DNA from: Type-B symbiont of Plautia stali
Lineage (GTDB): Bacteria; Pseudomonadota; Gammaproteobacteria; Enterobacterales; Enterobacteriaceae
Assembly: GCA_001485295.1 (NCBI GenBank)
Contig: BBOA01000010.1
Span: forward strand, 1-64,000
DNA: 64,000 nucleotides
Reading direction: 5' to 3'
In this document: positions 48,652 through 58,785 of the stretch, piece by piece
How positions within the stretch are numbered: position 1 is the stretch's first letter
Layout of the letters: each line of letters starts with the position of its first letter
Position numbers and translations under genes: made by a program
Notes under the pieces: model-generated
What the model was told of the DNA's origin: nothing
Database searches by the model: none
Seen by the model: only the letters and a program-made list of their open reading frames with translations

Positions 48652-50370
48652 CTATTTGCCCTGTTCGTCGCTTTCTCCGAGGAAGAAATACCACAGTGGA
48701 ATCGACATCAGACCGGTAAAGACAGAGGTATAGAGGATGACCATCAGCGTCTGAGTAACGTACATCAGCAGCGACCAGTCGCTAAAGGCGATATGATACT
48801 GATCGATGACGCCGCTGATGATGGCTTTGCCCATCACCGTGCCGACGATCATCCACAGGATCACCACGCTGCGCAGAAAGTAGCGCATCTCTTTTTGCTT
48901 TTCGGCAAAGCGGCCGCGCACGATGCCCAGCGGGGATTGCTGCTCGCGAGGCGTCTCCTGCTGCGGCAGAGCGGCGCGCTGCGCCCGGCGCCAGCGCAGT
49001 AGATCGAGCGCGACGAACGCCAGTAGGCTGACTCCCATAACCGGCAGCGCCGCGCTCATCGACAGAGCTACCAGCAGCGACGCGGCTTGCGCATAGCGCG
49101 GGAGCGCCAGCCAGGCAGTTAACAGTGTTTGCGCCGGATTGAGCGCGGGCAGCGCCGGACGGCGGATCCACCATATGCGATAGCCCAGCACAATCATGGC
49201 GCAAAGGCCAAAGCCAAAAACGGCCAGCAGCAGCTGATTAGGCAGGCCGAATAGCACGCCCATATGCGCATCTACGCCCCAGCGCGTCAGCTTCGTCACT
49301 AGCGGAAAGCTGGCGAATTCCACGCGATCGACGATAGCGAAACTGGCGGGATCGACAGACACGGCGTCAACCTGACTCGGCCAGCTGCGATCGATTTCGC
49401 TCACCGTCCAAGCTTGGCCTAATGCTTTCGGCTGGCGTAGCTCCAGTTTCGCCGCGTGAATGCCGTTACGGCGCGCGGCGTCGAGAACGTGATCCCAGTC
49501 GGCGTCAGGCGCGTTGGCCGCTTTGGGCGCCATTGCCATGCTGCTCATATTCATTCCGTGCATCTGCGGCATGGAGTGGTGCTCGGCATGGGGATCGGTC
49601 ATGGCGACAGGCGCGTTTTCATTCAGCGTGGTGCGCACCTGGGGGGTCAGCCAGCCGAAATCGCGGCGCATTTTATCGATATTGCCGCCCGCCCACTGCG
49701 ACCAGGTTAGTCCGGTCACCGAGAAAAACACCAGACCCAGCGCCAGCGCAAGGCCGAGCGTCACATGCCAGTGTCGGGCGAAAGCAAAACCGGACGAACG
49801 CTTTTTCACCGCTCTGCGCGGACGTGTGCCGAGCCACAGCAAGATGCCGCTCAGCACAGCGACCCATAACCATGAGGCGGCCAGCTCGCTGTATAGGCGG
49901 CCGACATCGCCCAGCAGCAGGCCACGATGCAGCTGGTCCAGCCACATGCGCAGCGGCAGCACGCCGCTGGTGCCATATACGGTCATATCGCCCTTCACCT
50001 GCAGGCTATAGGGATCGATAAACACCGAGCGCGATTCCGAAGGGCCGAGATCGCGCTGGCTGAACTGCACGCGCGTGGTCTCCTGCGCGCCGGGCGCCGG
50101 ACGCACCGCATAGATTCGCACCTCTTCGCCGATATGACGACGCGCAGCGGCGATCTGCGACGAGAGCGGCTGTGGGACGCCCTGTGCCTTGGTGCTTAAC
50201 GAAGAGGCGTAGAGTACATTTTCGATCTGCGGTGTCAGCACATAGAGCGTGCCGGTCAGCGCGGCCATAAAAATAAAGGGGACGATAAACAGCCCGATAT
50301 AAAAGTGCAGGCGGCGTAGCAGGTTGAACAGCGAGCCGCGCGGCTCTGCCGTTTCATAAGATGAGGACAT
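48652..50370 (-). CDS. PepSY-associated membrane protein (PiuB-like)
   Basis: 572 residues, intact. N-terminal membrane helix HFYIGLFIVPFIFMAALTGT, a periplasmic region with RVQFSQRDLGPSESRSVFID and LRMWLDQLHRGLLLGDVGRL, paired helices (WVAVLSGILLWL), a Met/His-rich loop (HAEHHSMPQMHGMNMSSMAM) and further C-terminal helices. PepSY_TM proteins take part in iron or copper acquisition or reductive metal release at the inner membrane; the Met/His loop suggests copper or iron contact. It follows the DUF2946 gene by about 80 bases as a probable two-gene operon. Confidence 0.88.
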   Translation of the reverse strand: MSSSYETAEPRGSLFNLLRRLHFYIGLFIVPFIFMAALTGTLYVLTPQIENVLYASSLSTKAQGVPQPLSSQIAAARRHIGEEVRIYAVRPAPGAQETTRVQFSQRDLGPSESRSVFIDPYSLQVKGDMTVYGTSGVLPLRMWLDQLHRGLLLGDVGRLYSELAASWLWVAVLSGILLWLGTRPRRAVKKRSSGFAFARHWHVTLGLALALGLVFFSVTGLTWSQWAGGNIDKMRRDFGWLTPQVRTTLNENAPVAMTDPHAEHHSMPQMHGMNMSSMAMAPKAANAPDADWDHVLDAARRNGIHAAKLELRQPKALGQAWTVSEIDRSWPSQVDAVSVDPASFAIVDRVEFASFPLVTKLTRWGVDAHMGVLFGLPNQLLLAVFGFGLCAMIVLGYRIWWIRRPALPALNPAQTLLTAWLALPRYAQAASLLVALSMSAALPVMGVSLLAFVALDLLRWRRAQRAALPQQETPREQQSPLGIVRGRFAEKQKEMRYFLRSVVILWMIVGTVMGKAIISGVIDQYHIAFSDWSLLMYVTQTLMVILYTSVFTGLMSIPLWYFFLGESDEQGK

Positions 50371-50453
50371 AGCGTATCCATTTTATTTAGTTAAAAATAG
50401 ACTTTTCCCCGCTGCGTTATGCGGAGGAAAAGCAGGCATCTTGAGTAAAAAGC

Positions 50454-50864
50454 TCAGCGGAAAGGCGGGGCGCGAGACCGGTAGACGCGAGGTTCGCTTC
50501 GGCGCAGCAAGGGGATAGCGCACGGCGGCGGCACGCGGGCGATCAGCAGCATCAGCCAAGTTAGCGGAACCGCCGCCCAGACGATCAGCGGCACATACAC
50601 TGGTAGCTCGCAATAGCCGCAGGCGAAGCCTTCATCGCCCGACATCATATGCCCTAGGTCATTCATATGATGAATCATCAGCATGTGATGATTCATCAGC
50701 ATGGCGTCAGTGTCGTACGACATCATCGTTATCGTCTGAGTGGGCTGCACGCTGACGTGGCGCGCCGTCAAATCCTTCGACGCTACGGGCGCGACAAACA
50801 GCAGCATCTCCAGGATGGCTAGGCAGGCGCTCAGCCGTTGTTGCAATCGGGTGAAAGAAGTCAT
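50454..50864 (-). CDS. DUF2946 domain protein
   Basis: 136 residues from MTSFTRLQQRLSACLAILEM (an ATG 21 bases upstream is also possible). An N-terminal membrane/signal segment, a His/Met-rich stretch (NHHMLMIHHMNDLGHMM), a CGYC pair and a second membrane helix (YVPLIVWAAVPLTWLMLLIA). DUF2946 proteins are small and often sit by metal-uptake genes; the His/Met cluster and CxxC pair fit copper binding (inference). Directly upstream of the PepSY gene. Intact. Confidence 0.8.
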   Translation of the reverse strand: MTSFTRLQQRLSACLAILEMLLFVAPVASKDLTARHVSVQPTQTITMMSYDTDAMLMNHHMLMIHHMNDLGHMMSGDEGFACGYCELPVYVPLIVWAAVPLTWLMLLIARVPPPCAIPLLRRSEPRVYRSRAPPFR

Positions 50865-50980
50865 CAAAACATCACATGCTGGCAAAGTAGGGCGCTATTT
50901 TACCGCGTTAAGAAGGCAAGCGAGGCTAAATCTGTAAAAATTCTTACCTTTGCCGGGAGACGCGCCTGATGCCGAAGGGG

Positions 50981-51808
50981 TCAGAATACCGAGCTGCCCA
51001 GCTGCTCGCTGAGCAGCTCCAGCGCGGCGGTGCCGGCCAGCGAATTGCTGATAGGGTCTAGGCCTAGCGACCAGACGGCAATGCTCATCTTGTTAGGGAT
51101 CACGGCGATGATACCGCCGCCGCCCGATTTTGCCGGTATACCGACGCGCTGGGCAAACTCGCCTGCGCCGTCGGCAGCTTTTCCTTGGTTCGCCAGACAG
51201 ACGAAACTGCGCGCCAGCTCGACGCAGCTCATGGAGAGCACGCGGTAGTGGAAGTAGGTCTGTATCACCTTGCTGACCTCATTGTAGAAATTGCCGAACG
51301 ACTTCATCAGCTAGGCGATGGCGGCGTTGCGCGCCAAATTCTTATACCCGGAGCGGGCGACATGACGATCATAGTTAATGTCAGCTGTGCTGCTTAGTTG
51401 ACGCACAAACTCCAGCATGCGCTAGCGCGGCGCGGTCAAGCGCGTCTCCAGCATATTACACGCTACCAGCGCGACTGCGTTAATAAACGGATTGCGCGAC
51501 TTGCCGTGCTCCAGTTTCAGCTGCACTAGCGAGTTGAATGGATAGCCAGAAGGCTCTTTGCCGACCCTCTGCCAGATCTCGTCATCGCTATAGTGCGTCA
51601 GCGCGACGCTGAGCGATAGCATCTTGGAAATGGACTGAACAGAGAAGCGAGTCTACGCTTCGCCCGCCTGATAAAGCTGGCCGTCAGGCGTGACGATGGC
51701 GATCGCGAGCGCCAGCGCGGGAATATAGCTGGCGACCTCGCTGCGCGTCGTGAGCGAGTGAACCTGTTCAAGAAGGGTTTCCAGCAGCGCGTTGCTGAGT
51801 TCGGGCAT
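50981..51808 (-). pseudogene. glsA: Glutaminase remnant
   Basis: From [20 protein letters not shown], serine-dependent glutaminase sequence runs with TAG in place of Gln ([21 protein letters not shown], catalytic S-x-x-K present), a second TAG for Gln (APR-Q-RMLEFVRQLS) and a third for Trp ([15 protein letters not shown]; cta at 51311-51313). About 25 residues are deleted after [10 protein letters not shown], before [18 protein letters not shown]. One deletion plus three ambers make it a pseudogene. Confidence 0.88.
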
Positions 51809-51971
51809 GTGTGAATCTCCGTTTCAAAGGCGTCTGGCGCAGGATAATGAACGCGTGTCAATGCTGAATCAATGCGGCGCGTGCGAAATATGTGAAATCA
51901 CGCCAGACTGACAATAAACGCCGCGCGGCGCAGGCTGTGGCGGCTATCCGCTTAACGCTTGCGAGGCTGTG

Positions 51972-52322
51972 ATGTTCACTAATCTCTTTAGCCACTTTCC
52001 GCCCGCCGTCGAACGCGGCGAGCAGGAAACCTTCGAGGATCTGCTGCGTCGGCCCGACGTGCGCATCGAACGCATTATTTCAACCGGTCAGGCGAGTCCG
52101 CCCGATTTCTGGTACAGCCAGCCGCAGGGCGAATGGGTGATGGTGGTGCAGGGATCGGCGGGTCTGCAGCTGGAACATGAAGCGCAGGAGTGGATATTGC
52201 GCGCGGGAGATTTCATCAATCTTCCCGCCCAGGTGCGTCATCGCGTTAACTGGACCAGCCGTGATGAGCCGACGATCTGGCTGGCGGTGCATTACGATCT
52301 ACCGGGAGATCAGGACGGCTGA
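51972..52322 (+). CDS. Cupin-domain protein
   Basis: 116 residues from ATG 51972. MFTNLFSHFPPAVERGEQET, then DFWYSQPQGEWVMVVQGSAG and LRAGDFINLPAQVRHRVNWT give a single small beta-barrel cupin with the G-D-x-x-x-L-P-x-x-x-x-H second motif and a degenerate first motif. Full length for this class of soluble cupins; ligand unknown. Intact between the dead glutaminase and a dead membrane protein gene. Confidence 0.85.
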   Translation: MFTNLFSHFPPAVERGEQETFEDLLRRPDVRIERIISTGQASPPDFWYSQPQGEWVMVVQGSAGLQLEHEAQEWILRAGDFINLPAQVRHRVNWTSRDEPTIWLAVHYDLPGDQDG

Positions 52323-52323
52323 T

Positions 52324-53092
52324 TTACTTCAACTGCCTGGCGCTGTCGGCTAGCGTCGCGAGCAGCATCTGCATAAAACTGAGCGCGGCCAGCAGGGTCA
52401 GGGGCAGCGTAAAGCCGGACTCTGTTGCGTCAGACTTTTTATTTTGCCTTTATTTCTCGTCCCGCTTTTCCTATTCCTTTTTGTCCAATCCGGCGGGTTC
52501 CTCATGATCCAGCCTGCGCGGCTTCAGCAGCTGAATATCGAGAATCACATAAGTCATGGTGGTGATAAACAGCGAGATCACGCTGCCGATCGCCCCGCTA
52601 TTGGTAAAGGTAAAAAAGAAGTTGTACATCCACTACCCAAGTAAGGCAGATAAACAGCGCCCGCGCGACGTTAATGACGGAAAAAGGGTGGTGTGTGGTG
52701 TGCGCGTCCAGATCCAGTATCTACTCATAGAGATAGAGGTTGTCGCCTCTGTATTTCTCCAGCAGCACGATAGCACGCTCCCAGTTTTACAGCCGACGGG
52801 CGCTGCTGCGGGTGACGAAAAGAAACAGCAACGACAGAAAGAAGTCGGAGAAGGCGATCAGCACCGGCGCCGCTTCGAGTGCGGCGTAGAGAAACACGAA
52901 CAGCGCCAGAAAAAGCGCGTTGCGCTTTTAGTCGCCTTCCAATTCGGCCATCCACTGCGCGCGAGCGCTCTGTAAAGCCTGACGTAAGCTTTACGCCTGT
53001 GCGGAGCCAAGCGTAATTGCCGCTACGGACTCGCCAAAAAAGGTGTGCAGGAAGGATTCATCCGCCTTTTCAATTCTCATTTTATTATCCAT
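52324..53092 (-). pseudogene. Unidentified membrane protein remnant
   Basis: MDNKMRIEKADESFLHTFFG, then TAA, a basic helix (LRQALQSARAQWMAELEGD), a stop, membrane helices LFLALFVFLYAALEAAPVLI and DFFLSLLFLFVTRSSARR, a stop, WERAIVLLEKYRGDNLYLYE, TAG, ILDLDAHTTHHPF and further hydrophobic stretches. I do not recognise the family. Four or more stops in an otherwise continuous frame. Confidence 0.6.
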
Positions 53093-53369
53093 AAGGTGAT
53101 ACGCGATGGGCACAGTGTAATGGAGCTACGTCTGGCTTAGCAAAGTGGGATCGTTTTTCGCCCGCAGAGCGTGGCACTGTTCTTAAAAAAAGCCGCCACG
53201 CTGCCCTTTCAATAACAAAAATGCAAAAAGAAAAGCGATTTTGTTTTATATTCCCGGTTTTAACTACGCGTGCTTCCCTTGTGCAACAAGGGCTAGCGTT
53301 AAGTTAGTGCTTAACAGGAAACACTAGGAATAACAGGCCTTTTTGCTATATTTTTATAATTTTTGACTA

Positions 53370-53872
53370 TAACGTATTATTGATTTTCTTTTGATTGGCA
53401 ACAACTTTGGAACACCAAAAATGCGCACGTCTGGTCGGAGCAAAACCGACTCAGGCAGCAGTATAAGGTCGAGGTCGCGCTGACACTGGCGGAAGGCGAA
53501 CTCGGCGTGATTCCGTAAGAGGCGGCGCAGGCCATCGTGGAACGCGCCGACCTAGCGCAGCTGAATATCGACAAGATCGCGCAACAGGGCGCGGAGATGA
53601 AACATTCCCTGATGCCGACGCTGATGGCGTTGCAAAAACAGCGCGGTGAGGCGGGCGAATTCATCCACTACGGCGCGACTATCTAGGATATCGTTGATAC
53701 CGCCACTGCGCTGCAGCTGCGCGCCGCGACCCAGCTGGCGAATGAACTGGCTATTGTCGCCAGAAGCTATCAGCATAAAAATCGCCGTCTGGCTAGATGA
53801 GTTCGTGCGTCACCTGACGCGCCTTAACGAAATTAAAGTGCGCGCGCTGACCGGCAACATGAACGCCGCGAT
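53370..53872 (+). pseudogene. Adenylosuccinate lyase/fumarase-superfamily enzyme remnant
   Basis: RVWSEQNRLRQQYKVEVALT, LAEGELGVIP, TAA, EAAQAIVERADLAQLNIDKI, then FIHYGATI-TAG-DIVDTATALQLRA, the H-x-G-A-T-S-x-D region with Ser-Gln lost, and after a deletion KIAVWLDEFVRHLTRLNEIK. This is the N-terminal half of a PurB-like or carboxy-muconate-cycloisomerase-like lyase; the signature Gly-Ser loop is absent. Confidence 0.72.
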
Positions 53873-53889
53873 CTCAACCTTGGATATTT

Positions 53890-54187
53890 CGGGCTGGTGA
53901 CGCCGATCATCGGCTGATTCGCCACCGCGCCGCACTATCGCGGGCAGCGGCTGGGAGCGAAGATGCTCGACTGGCTGGAACAGGCGGTGCTGCGCGCGCC
54001 CGCTTACTCGCTCGGCACCGCTGAGAGCCATCCATGGCTAATTCAGCTTTATGAGGGGATCGGCTTTAAGAAGGTCAGCAAAAAAGATCTCGGCAAGGGC
54101 CATATAACCGTTTATATAAAAAAACCTCTACATCATGAAAAGAAGGTTAATCGCACTGTCCGTCGTGATGGCGGCCTTACTGCTTAG
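53890..54187 (+). pseudogene. GNAT acetyltransferase C-terminal fragment
   Basis: FATAPHYRGQRLGAKMLDWL carries the R/Q-x-x-G-x-G/A acetyl-CoA loop, followed by ESHPWLIQLYEGIGFKKVSK. The N-terminal half has been replaced by lyase sequence, so it lacks a start. Confidence 0.7.
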
Positions 54188-54242
54188 TGCCTGCGACATT
54201 AACAAAGGAAAAACCAGTGAAATTAACCACTCTATGCGGTAG
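54135..54242 (+). CDS. Short lipoprotein (possibly truncated)
   Basis: MKRRLIALSVVMAALLLSAC is a textbook lipoprotein signal with the lipobox L-S-A-C; the mature part is only about 16 residues (DINKGKTSEINHSMR) and ends in TAG. Such length fits an entericidin-like peptide, but the end may be a mutation-made stop in a longer lipoprotein. Overlaps the end of the GNAT remnant in another frame. Confidence 0.45.
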   Translation: MKRRLIALSVVMAALLLSACDINKGKTSEINHSMR

Positions 54243-54458
54243 TTTAATTTCGCCATTTTGATAAACTCCAGCTAAAAGCGCGGATAAAAATTAAACTCAC
54301 TTCACAGATTCTTTTTGAAAGAGCGTTTATTTGCACAGTGGCCGTGCATTAAGCGCAATGCGAAATCTTCTCTAAAATCTATTTATGCTTTCCGCAGGTA
54401 TTACCCCTGAAACCTGACTATCCTTTTGGTAAAAAAACGACTTTCATAAGGAAAAAAG

Positions 54459-54905
54459 ATGAAGTTTTTCTATTTTTTACAGGTAATGGGCAAACTGCTA
54501 ACCCGCCTGATCCTGAAAGAGGCGTGCAGCGGTGAAAATGTGGAGGCTTTCAGCAAAAGCGCCGTGGTCGGCTTGGACGGCGAACTGGAGCAAGCGTCGG
54601 CGCTGATCCATACGCTGCACTTCGGCAACCATTATCGCAGCGCGGTGCAGAGCAAAAGCTATCTCGCCTTCAACAACACGCGCGGTCCCGCTAATACGCC
54701 GGTGCTGATCCCGACGATGCACAAAAACGACGAAGGCAGCCGCGAACACTACCTGACTATGCAGTTCAATATCGGCGATGCGCCGCGCTACGACGAGGAC
54801 GAGATCGTTATCGCGCTCGGCGGCCGTCCGCATCACCGCATCGACAATCGTTACTCCGACCTGAAAGAGCTAGGCCATGATGCGAAAAAACCAGCGGCTG
54901 TGTAA
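54459..54905 (+). pseudogene. DUF1185 (amino acid synthesis family) remnant
   Basis: An open frame of 148 codons, but it joins a short N-terminal scrap to the C-terminal DUF1185 region: HFGNHYRSAVQSKSYLAFNN, TRGPANTPVLIPTMHKNDEG and IALGGRPHHRIDNRYSDLKE. Compared with the usual ~190-residue proteins the first domain is largely deleted. DUF1185 proteins often sit beside flavin oxidoreductase and aldehyde dehydrogenase genes, as here. Confidence 0.65.
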
Positions 54906-54914
54906 CAGTCAGAT

Positions 54915-55394
54915 GCGCGTCAGCTATCTCGAAGCCGGAGAGAGCGCGTTCCATGGCTGACGTGGCGCCGCGTGGTCAGGCGGTGATTATCGCCAACACG
55001 CGCCATAGATCAATTGCCTGCGCGTCGAGGTCAGCGCGCTGATCAAATGCAACGGACACGCGGCTAGTCTGCCTTCATGTCACCGACGGCAGCGTCAGCG
55101 ATACCCTGCGCGCTGATCGCCGAGCTAGGCGTCAACACTACTCTTGGGTTCGTTTATTCGATTTACGAAGATCGCGAGAGCAACAAGCAGCACATCGTTT
55201 TCCTCTGCGCGCTGCCCACCAACGCGGCGCGCGCAGCGCTGAAACAGGGCGGATGGCTCGATCTGGAAAACATTTCTGCGCTTTCCATCAAAGATTCGGC
55301 ACTGAAATCGCTGATGAACCGCTTCTTCAGAGAGGATAGCGTCGGCAATTACAGCATCTATTGCAGCGATAAAATCAACGGTTCAATAAAATAG
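54915..55394 (+). pseudogene. NUDIX-like protein remnant (tentative)
   Basis: The frames around 55010-55130 read VEVSALIKCNG, VTDGSVSDTL and LIAELGVNTTLGFVYSIYED, resembling the first strands and Nudix box helix end (E-L-G) of a NUDIX hydrolase. The open C-terminal piece HIVFLCALPTNAARAALKQG fits, but a clear G-x5-E-x7-REUxEE box is not present. Tentative. Confidence 0.35.
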
Positions 55395-55430
55395 TTCGCC
55401 AGCTGGCTGAAACTCGTATCGAGGTACCCT

Positions 55431-56058
55431 ATGAAACTGTCACTCTTTATCTATATAGAGTGCATCTCGCCCGATGAGCTGCAGGACAAGCTCTACCATG
55501 AAATGAGGGAGCTGTGCGAGATGGCGGATAAAGCAAACATGCACGCCACCTAGACCGGCGAGCATCACGGCATGAACTTCACCATCGCGCCGAACCCGTT
55601 GATCAACCTGGCGAATCTGGCGAACCGCCGCTGCGACTGGCGGGCGAAGCGGCGATGACCGACACACCACCGTCGGTTGTCTGGAACTGGGCAGCGCGCG
55701 CGGCACCTACAGTTACGAATATGAGCGGATGATGCCGGGCCTGACCGCCTGAGATGCGGGTCAGCGCATGCGTGAACTAGTGCCGGCGGTGAAAAAGCTA
55801 TGGGAAGGGGATTACGCCCACGACGACGGGTTCTGGCAGTTCCCGCTCTCGACCTCGTCGCTGAAGCCGCATCCGCTCATCTGGATCGCCGCGTGCGATC
55901 CCAACAGCCATGAGTTCGCCGTCACCAACGGCTGCAACGTGTAGGTCACGCCGCTGCATCAGGGCGATGAGGAGATTGTGCGTCTGGCGAACTGCTTCCA
56001 CGAAACGCGCCAGCGCTTGGCGCCGGAGAAACCGCTGAAAATTATGCTACTGCAGCAC
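55431..56058 (+). pseudogene. LLM-class flavin-dependent oxidoreductase remnant
   Basis: MKLSLFIYIECISPDELQDK, then a TAG at 55551-55553 for Trp in HAT-W-TGEHHGMNF, TIAPNPLINLANLANRR, a deletion, LAGEAAMTD, GTYSYEYERMMPGL, TGA for Trp, and after a shift PHPLIWIAACDPNSHEFAVT and NGCNV-TAG-VTPLHQGDEE. Luciferase-like monooxygenase, dead through three stops and frameshifts. Part of the decayed catabolic cluster. Confidence 0.82.
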
Positions 56059-56077
56059 GGCTATAACAGGTGCAGAG

Positions 56078-56747
56078 ATGGAATCGTTCAAACTCTTTAT
56101 CAACGGCCAGTGGAATGGCGCGACCCGCTGGCGCTGCTGGCGGTATTGCGGTGCTGACCCCACATCCCGACGTGGCGCATATCACCTTTACCGGCGGACC
56201 GGGGACAGCACGCCATATCGTGCGCAACAGCGCGGAGAACCCGAGCAAGGCCACGCTGGAGCTGGGCGGTAAGTCGTCATTTATCGTCTTCGAGGACGCA
56301 GATCTGGAGAGCGCGGCCAATGCGCAGGTGGCAAGGATCTTCGCCGCCTCCGGCCAGAGTTGTGTGGCCGGCTCGCGCTTTCTGGCGACGCTGGTGGAAC
56401 GCGTCGAGCACATTGTTATCGGCGCGCCGCAGGAGATAGCGACGCAGTTCGGCCCGCTCTGCACCCCGCAGCAGAAAAGCCGCATCGAGCAGCTGGTCGC
56501 TCAGTGGCTGGAACAGAGCGCGCGGGTGCTGACCGATCACTACTCGGTCGATCGGCTAGGATATTACTATCCGCCGACCATACTCGACTGTTCCGACGCG
56601 CTGCGAGCGTGGGTGAAGGAGCTGTTCAGCCCGGTGCTCTCCGTCGTCAGCTTCCGCGATGAAGCGGAAGCTATCCGCCTCGCCAACGACAGCGTCTACG
56701 GCCTGCCGACCGGCGTCTTCACCCAGAGTTTGTTTTCGGGGCCATGA
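56078..56747 (+). pseudogene. Aldehyde dehydrogenase remnant
   Basis: MESFKLFINGQWNGAT, then a deletion of over 150 codons to GGIAVLTPHPDVAHITFTGG, TLELGGKSSFIVFEDADLES and AASGQSCVAGSRFLATLVER with the catalytic Cys, ending at NDSVYGLPTGVFTQSLFS. Start and body are in different frames and the C-terminus is missing. Confidence 0.85.
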
Positions 56748-56845
56748 CGACCTCCGGCCAAGCTTTGCCGAAGTTCACCTGATCAACCCTACAAATCACA
56801 AAATAAAAGTCCCCAGTGCGGAAAATAAAAATTTCTCAAAACAAC

Positions 56846-57919
56846 ATGATAGAAAATAAATCGGTAGACTATGTGCCGGAAAGCGAGCGGCACGGCAAGG
56901 CGCGCAGCCTACTTACCCTGTGGTTGTGCACCAACATCGCGCTGCTGGCAGTGGTGAACGTTAACATCGCGACCCAGACTTATCATCTTAATATGTTGTC
57001 GGCGATGAAGGCGATTATCACTAGGCATCTGTTCGGCGTGCTGTTTCTGGCGCTCACCTTGGCGCAGGGGCCCCGCGCGGTCGGCATCCCGCAAATGGTG
57101 CAGAACCGCGCTCGGTTTAGCCGCTACGGTTCGCTGCTGTTGATCTGCTTCACCACGACCATCTATCTCGGCTTTTTTATCTCTACGTGACGCTTTCCGG
57201 CAAGGTAATCAATAATGTCATTCCGGCGCTGCCGATCCATAGCGCCACCATTCTCGGCGCGGTAGCCGACGCTGATCGGCATCGTCGGCTACCGCTTTAT
57301 TCATCACGTCAACAAGGTCGGCGCCTAGGTGATGGGCATTGTGCTAGTGGTTGGCATGATGGTAATGCTGGGCAGCCTACTGCCGGCCTATTTCTGGCAG
57401 CGCGGCAGTTTTAACCCTAAACGGCTGGTTGGCCACCTTCTGCATCTGCGCGGTGTGGCAGATTAGCTTTTCGCCCTATACCTCTGACTATTCGCTCTAT
57501 CTGCCCGCTAATATCGGCGTCTTCAAACCCTTTATCTGCACTTGGCTCGGCGCATGCTGCGGCACTATCCTCGCGTTTTTGTTCGACGTGTTAATCTCGT
57601 GGAACGTGATTAACCGCTCGACTTCTATGTGATGAAGCAACAGCGCTATGACATTCCCTTGATCTTCCGCGCTGATGACGTGTCGCTACAGGCTGCTAAA
57701 CGTTAACGCGCTGCTGATCTACTTCGGCGGCGTGGTGGTCAGATCCCCTTCGTCGAGAACGCGTTCTTTACTGGGCCCTAGGCGCATCTGATCCTTAGCG
57801 CCGATATCTCCTGGGTCATCAGCCTGGTGGTGACCAGCAGTGCTTATCTGCTGTTTTATAAAAAGGGCGCGCCGTTAGCCGCGCCGCAGCAGGTCGGCTT
57901 ACTGGCGCCAGAAGTGTGA
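56846..57919 (+). pseudogene. NCS1-family permease (purine/cytosine-type) remnant
   Basis: MIENKSVDYVPESERHGKAR, then membrane helices with NIALLAVVNVNIATQTYHLN and GPRAVGIPQMVQNRARFSRY. After a frameshift at 57188 come VTLSGKVINNVIPALPIHSA, a TAG at 57326 for Trp in GA-W-VMGI, and SPYTSDYSLYLPANIGVFKP, the NCS1 signature loop. Several frameshifts. It probably imported the substrate of this cluster. Confidence 0.82.
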
Positions 57920-57965
57920 GCTAGATCTTAAACCCTGAGTTTTATTTCGGACAGAGAGATACTTT

Positions 57966-58783
57966 ATACTTAAAGTACCTTTAGCGCTACTGATGATGAC
58001 GGTTTCCGCCATAGCGGCGGAAACCGCTTCTCCGCCTGTCCGGCCTTTGCAGGTCGGCAATCTGACCATCCAACAGGGTAAACTGGCGATTATCATGTTG
58101 ATCACCGGTGCGGACCGCGAGAGCGCGCTAGGCGGCGCAAAACGCGGTGGTGCAGATAGTGGAGCTGCGCGTCGATTAGCTCGGCTTCGCCGCCCGCGTC
58201 GATAAAGTGGCGCAGCTGAGACACAAGATGCGTCGGGAACTCGCGTGCAAACCGCTGCTGCTTATCCTGTGCACCAAAGCTGAGGGCGGCAGCCTGTCGT
58301 CCGACGACGCTAGCTATATCGCGCTCTATCAGCAGTGGCCGGAAGTGGGTTTCGCCGATCTTATCGATATTGAAATGCGTATCGGCGCACAGCTGGTGAG
58401 GCAGGCGGATTAGCATCATGTTGCGGTGTCCTCTCTTATCACGATTTTTTAAATCGACGCCGGCGAACGCCGAGATGCTGCAGCGTCTGGCGTGGCAGGA
58501 GGCGCACGGCGCAGACATTCTGAAAATCGCGGTGATACTGAAGACGCCGCAGGACGTCAGCCGCCTGACAGACGTCACTTGGCAGCAGATGCGTCAGCGC
58601 AGCGATAAGCGGCTGCTGACCATGGCTATGGGCGGCCTAGACGCGGTGACGCGTCTGTCGGACGAGATATTCGGCAGCAACCTGACCTTCGGCACGCTGG
58701 GCGACGCCTCCGCGCCGGGCGAGCTTGATTCGCAGGCGCTAGACTAGGCACTGAGCACGCGGCATAAGGCGAACGCCCCGTAG
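57966..58783 (+). pseudogene. aroD: Type I 3-dehydroquinate dehydratase with signal peptide, decayed
   Basis: A signal-like segment KVPLALLMMTVSAIAAE begins at an ATA where the start ATG should be, then VRPLQVGNLTIQQGK. The AroD-type barrel follows: ELACKPLLLILCTKAEGG, FADLIDIEMRIGAQL, GADILKIAVILKTPQDVSRL (Schiff-base Lys) and LTMAMGGLDAVTRLSDEIFG. Frameshifts near 58130 and 58400. A secreted form would act on periplasmic dehydroquinate in quinate-type catabolism (inference). Confidence 0.75.
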
Positions 58784-58785
58784 CG

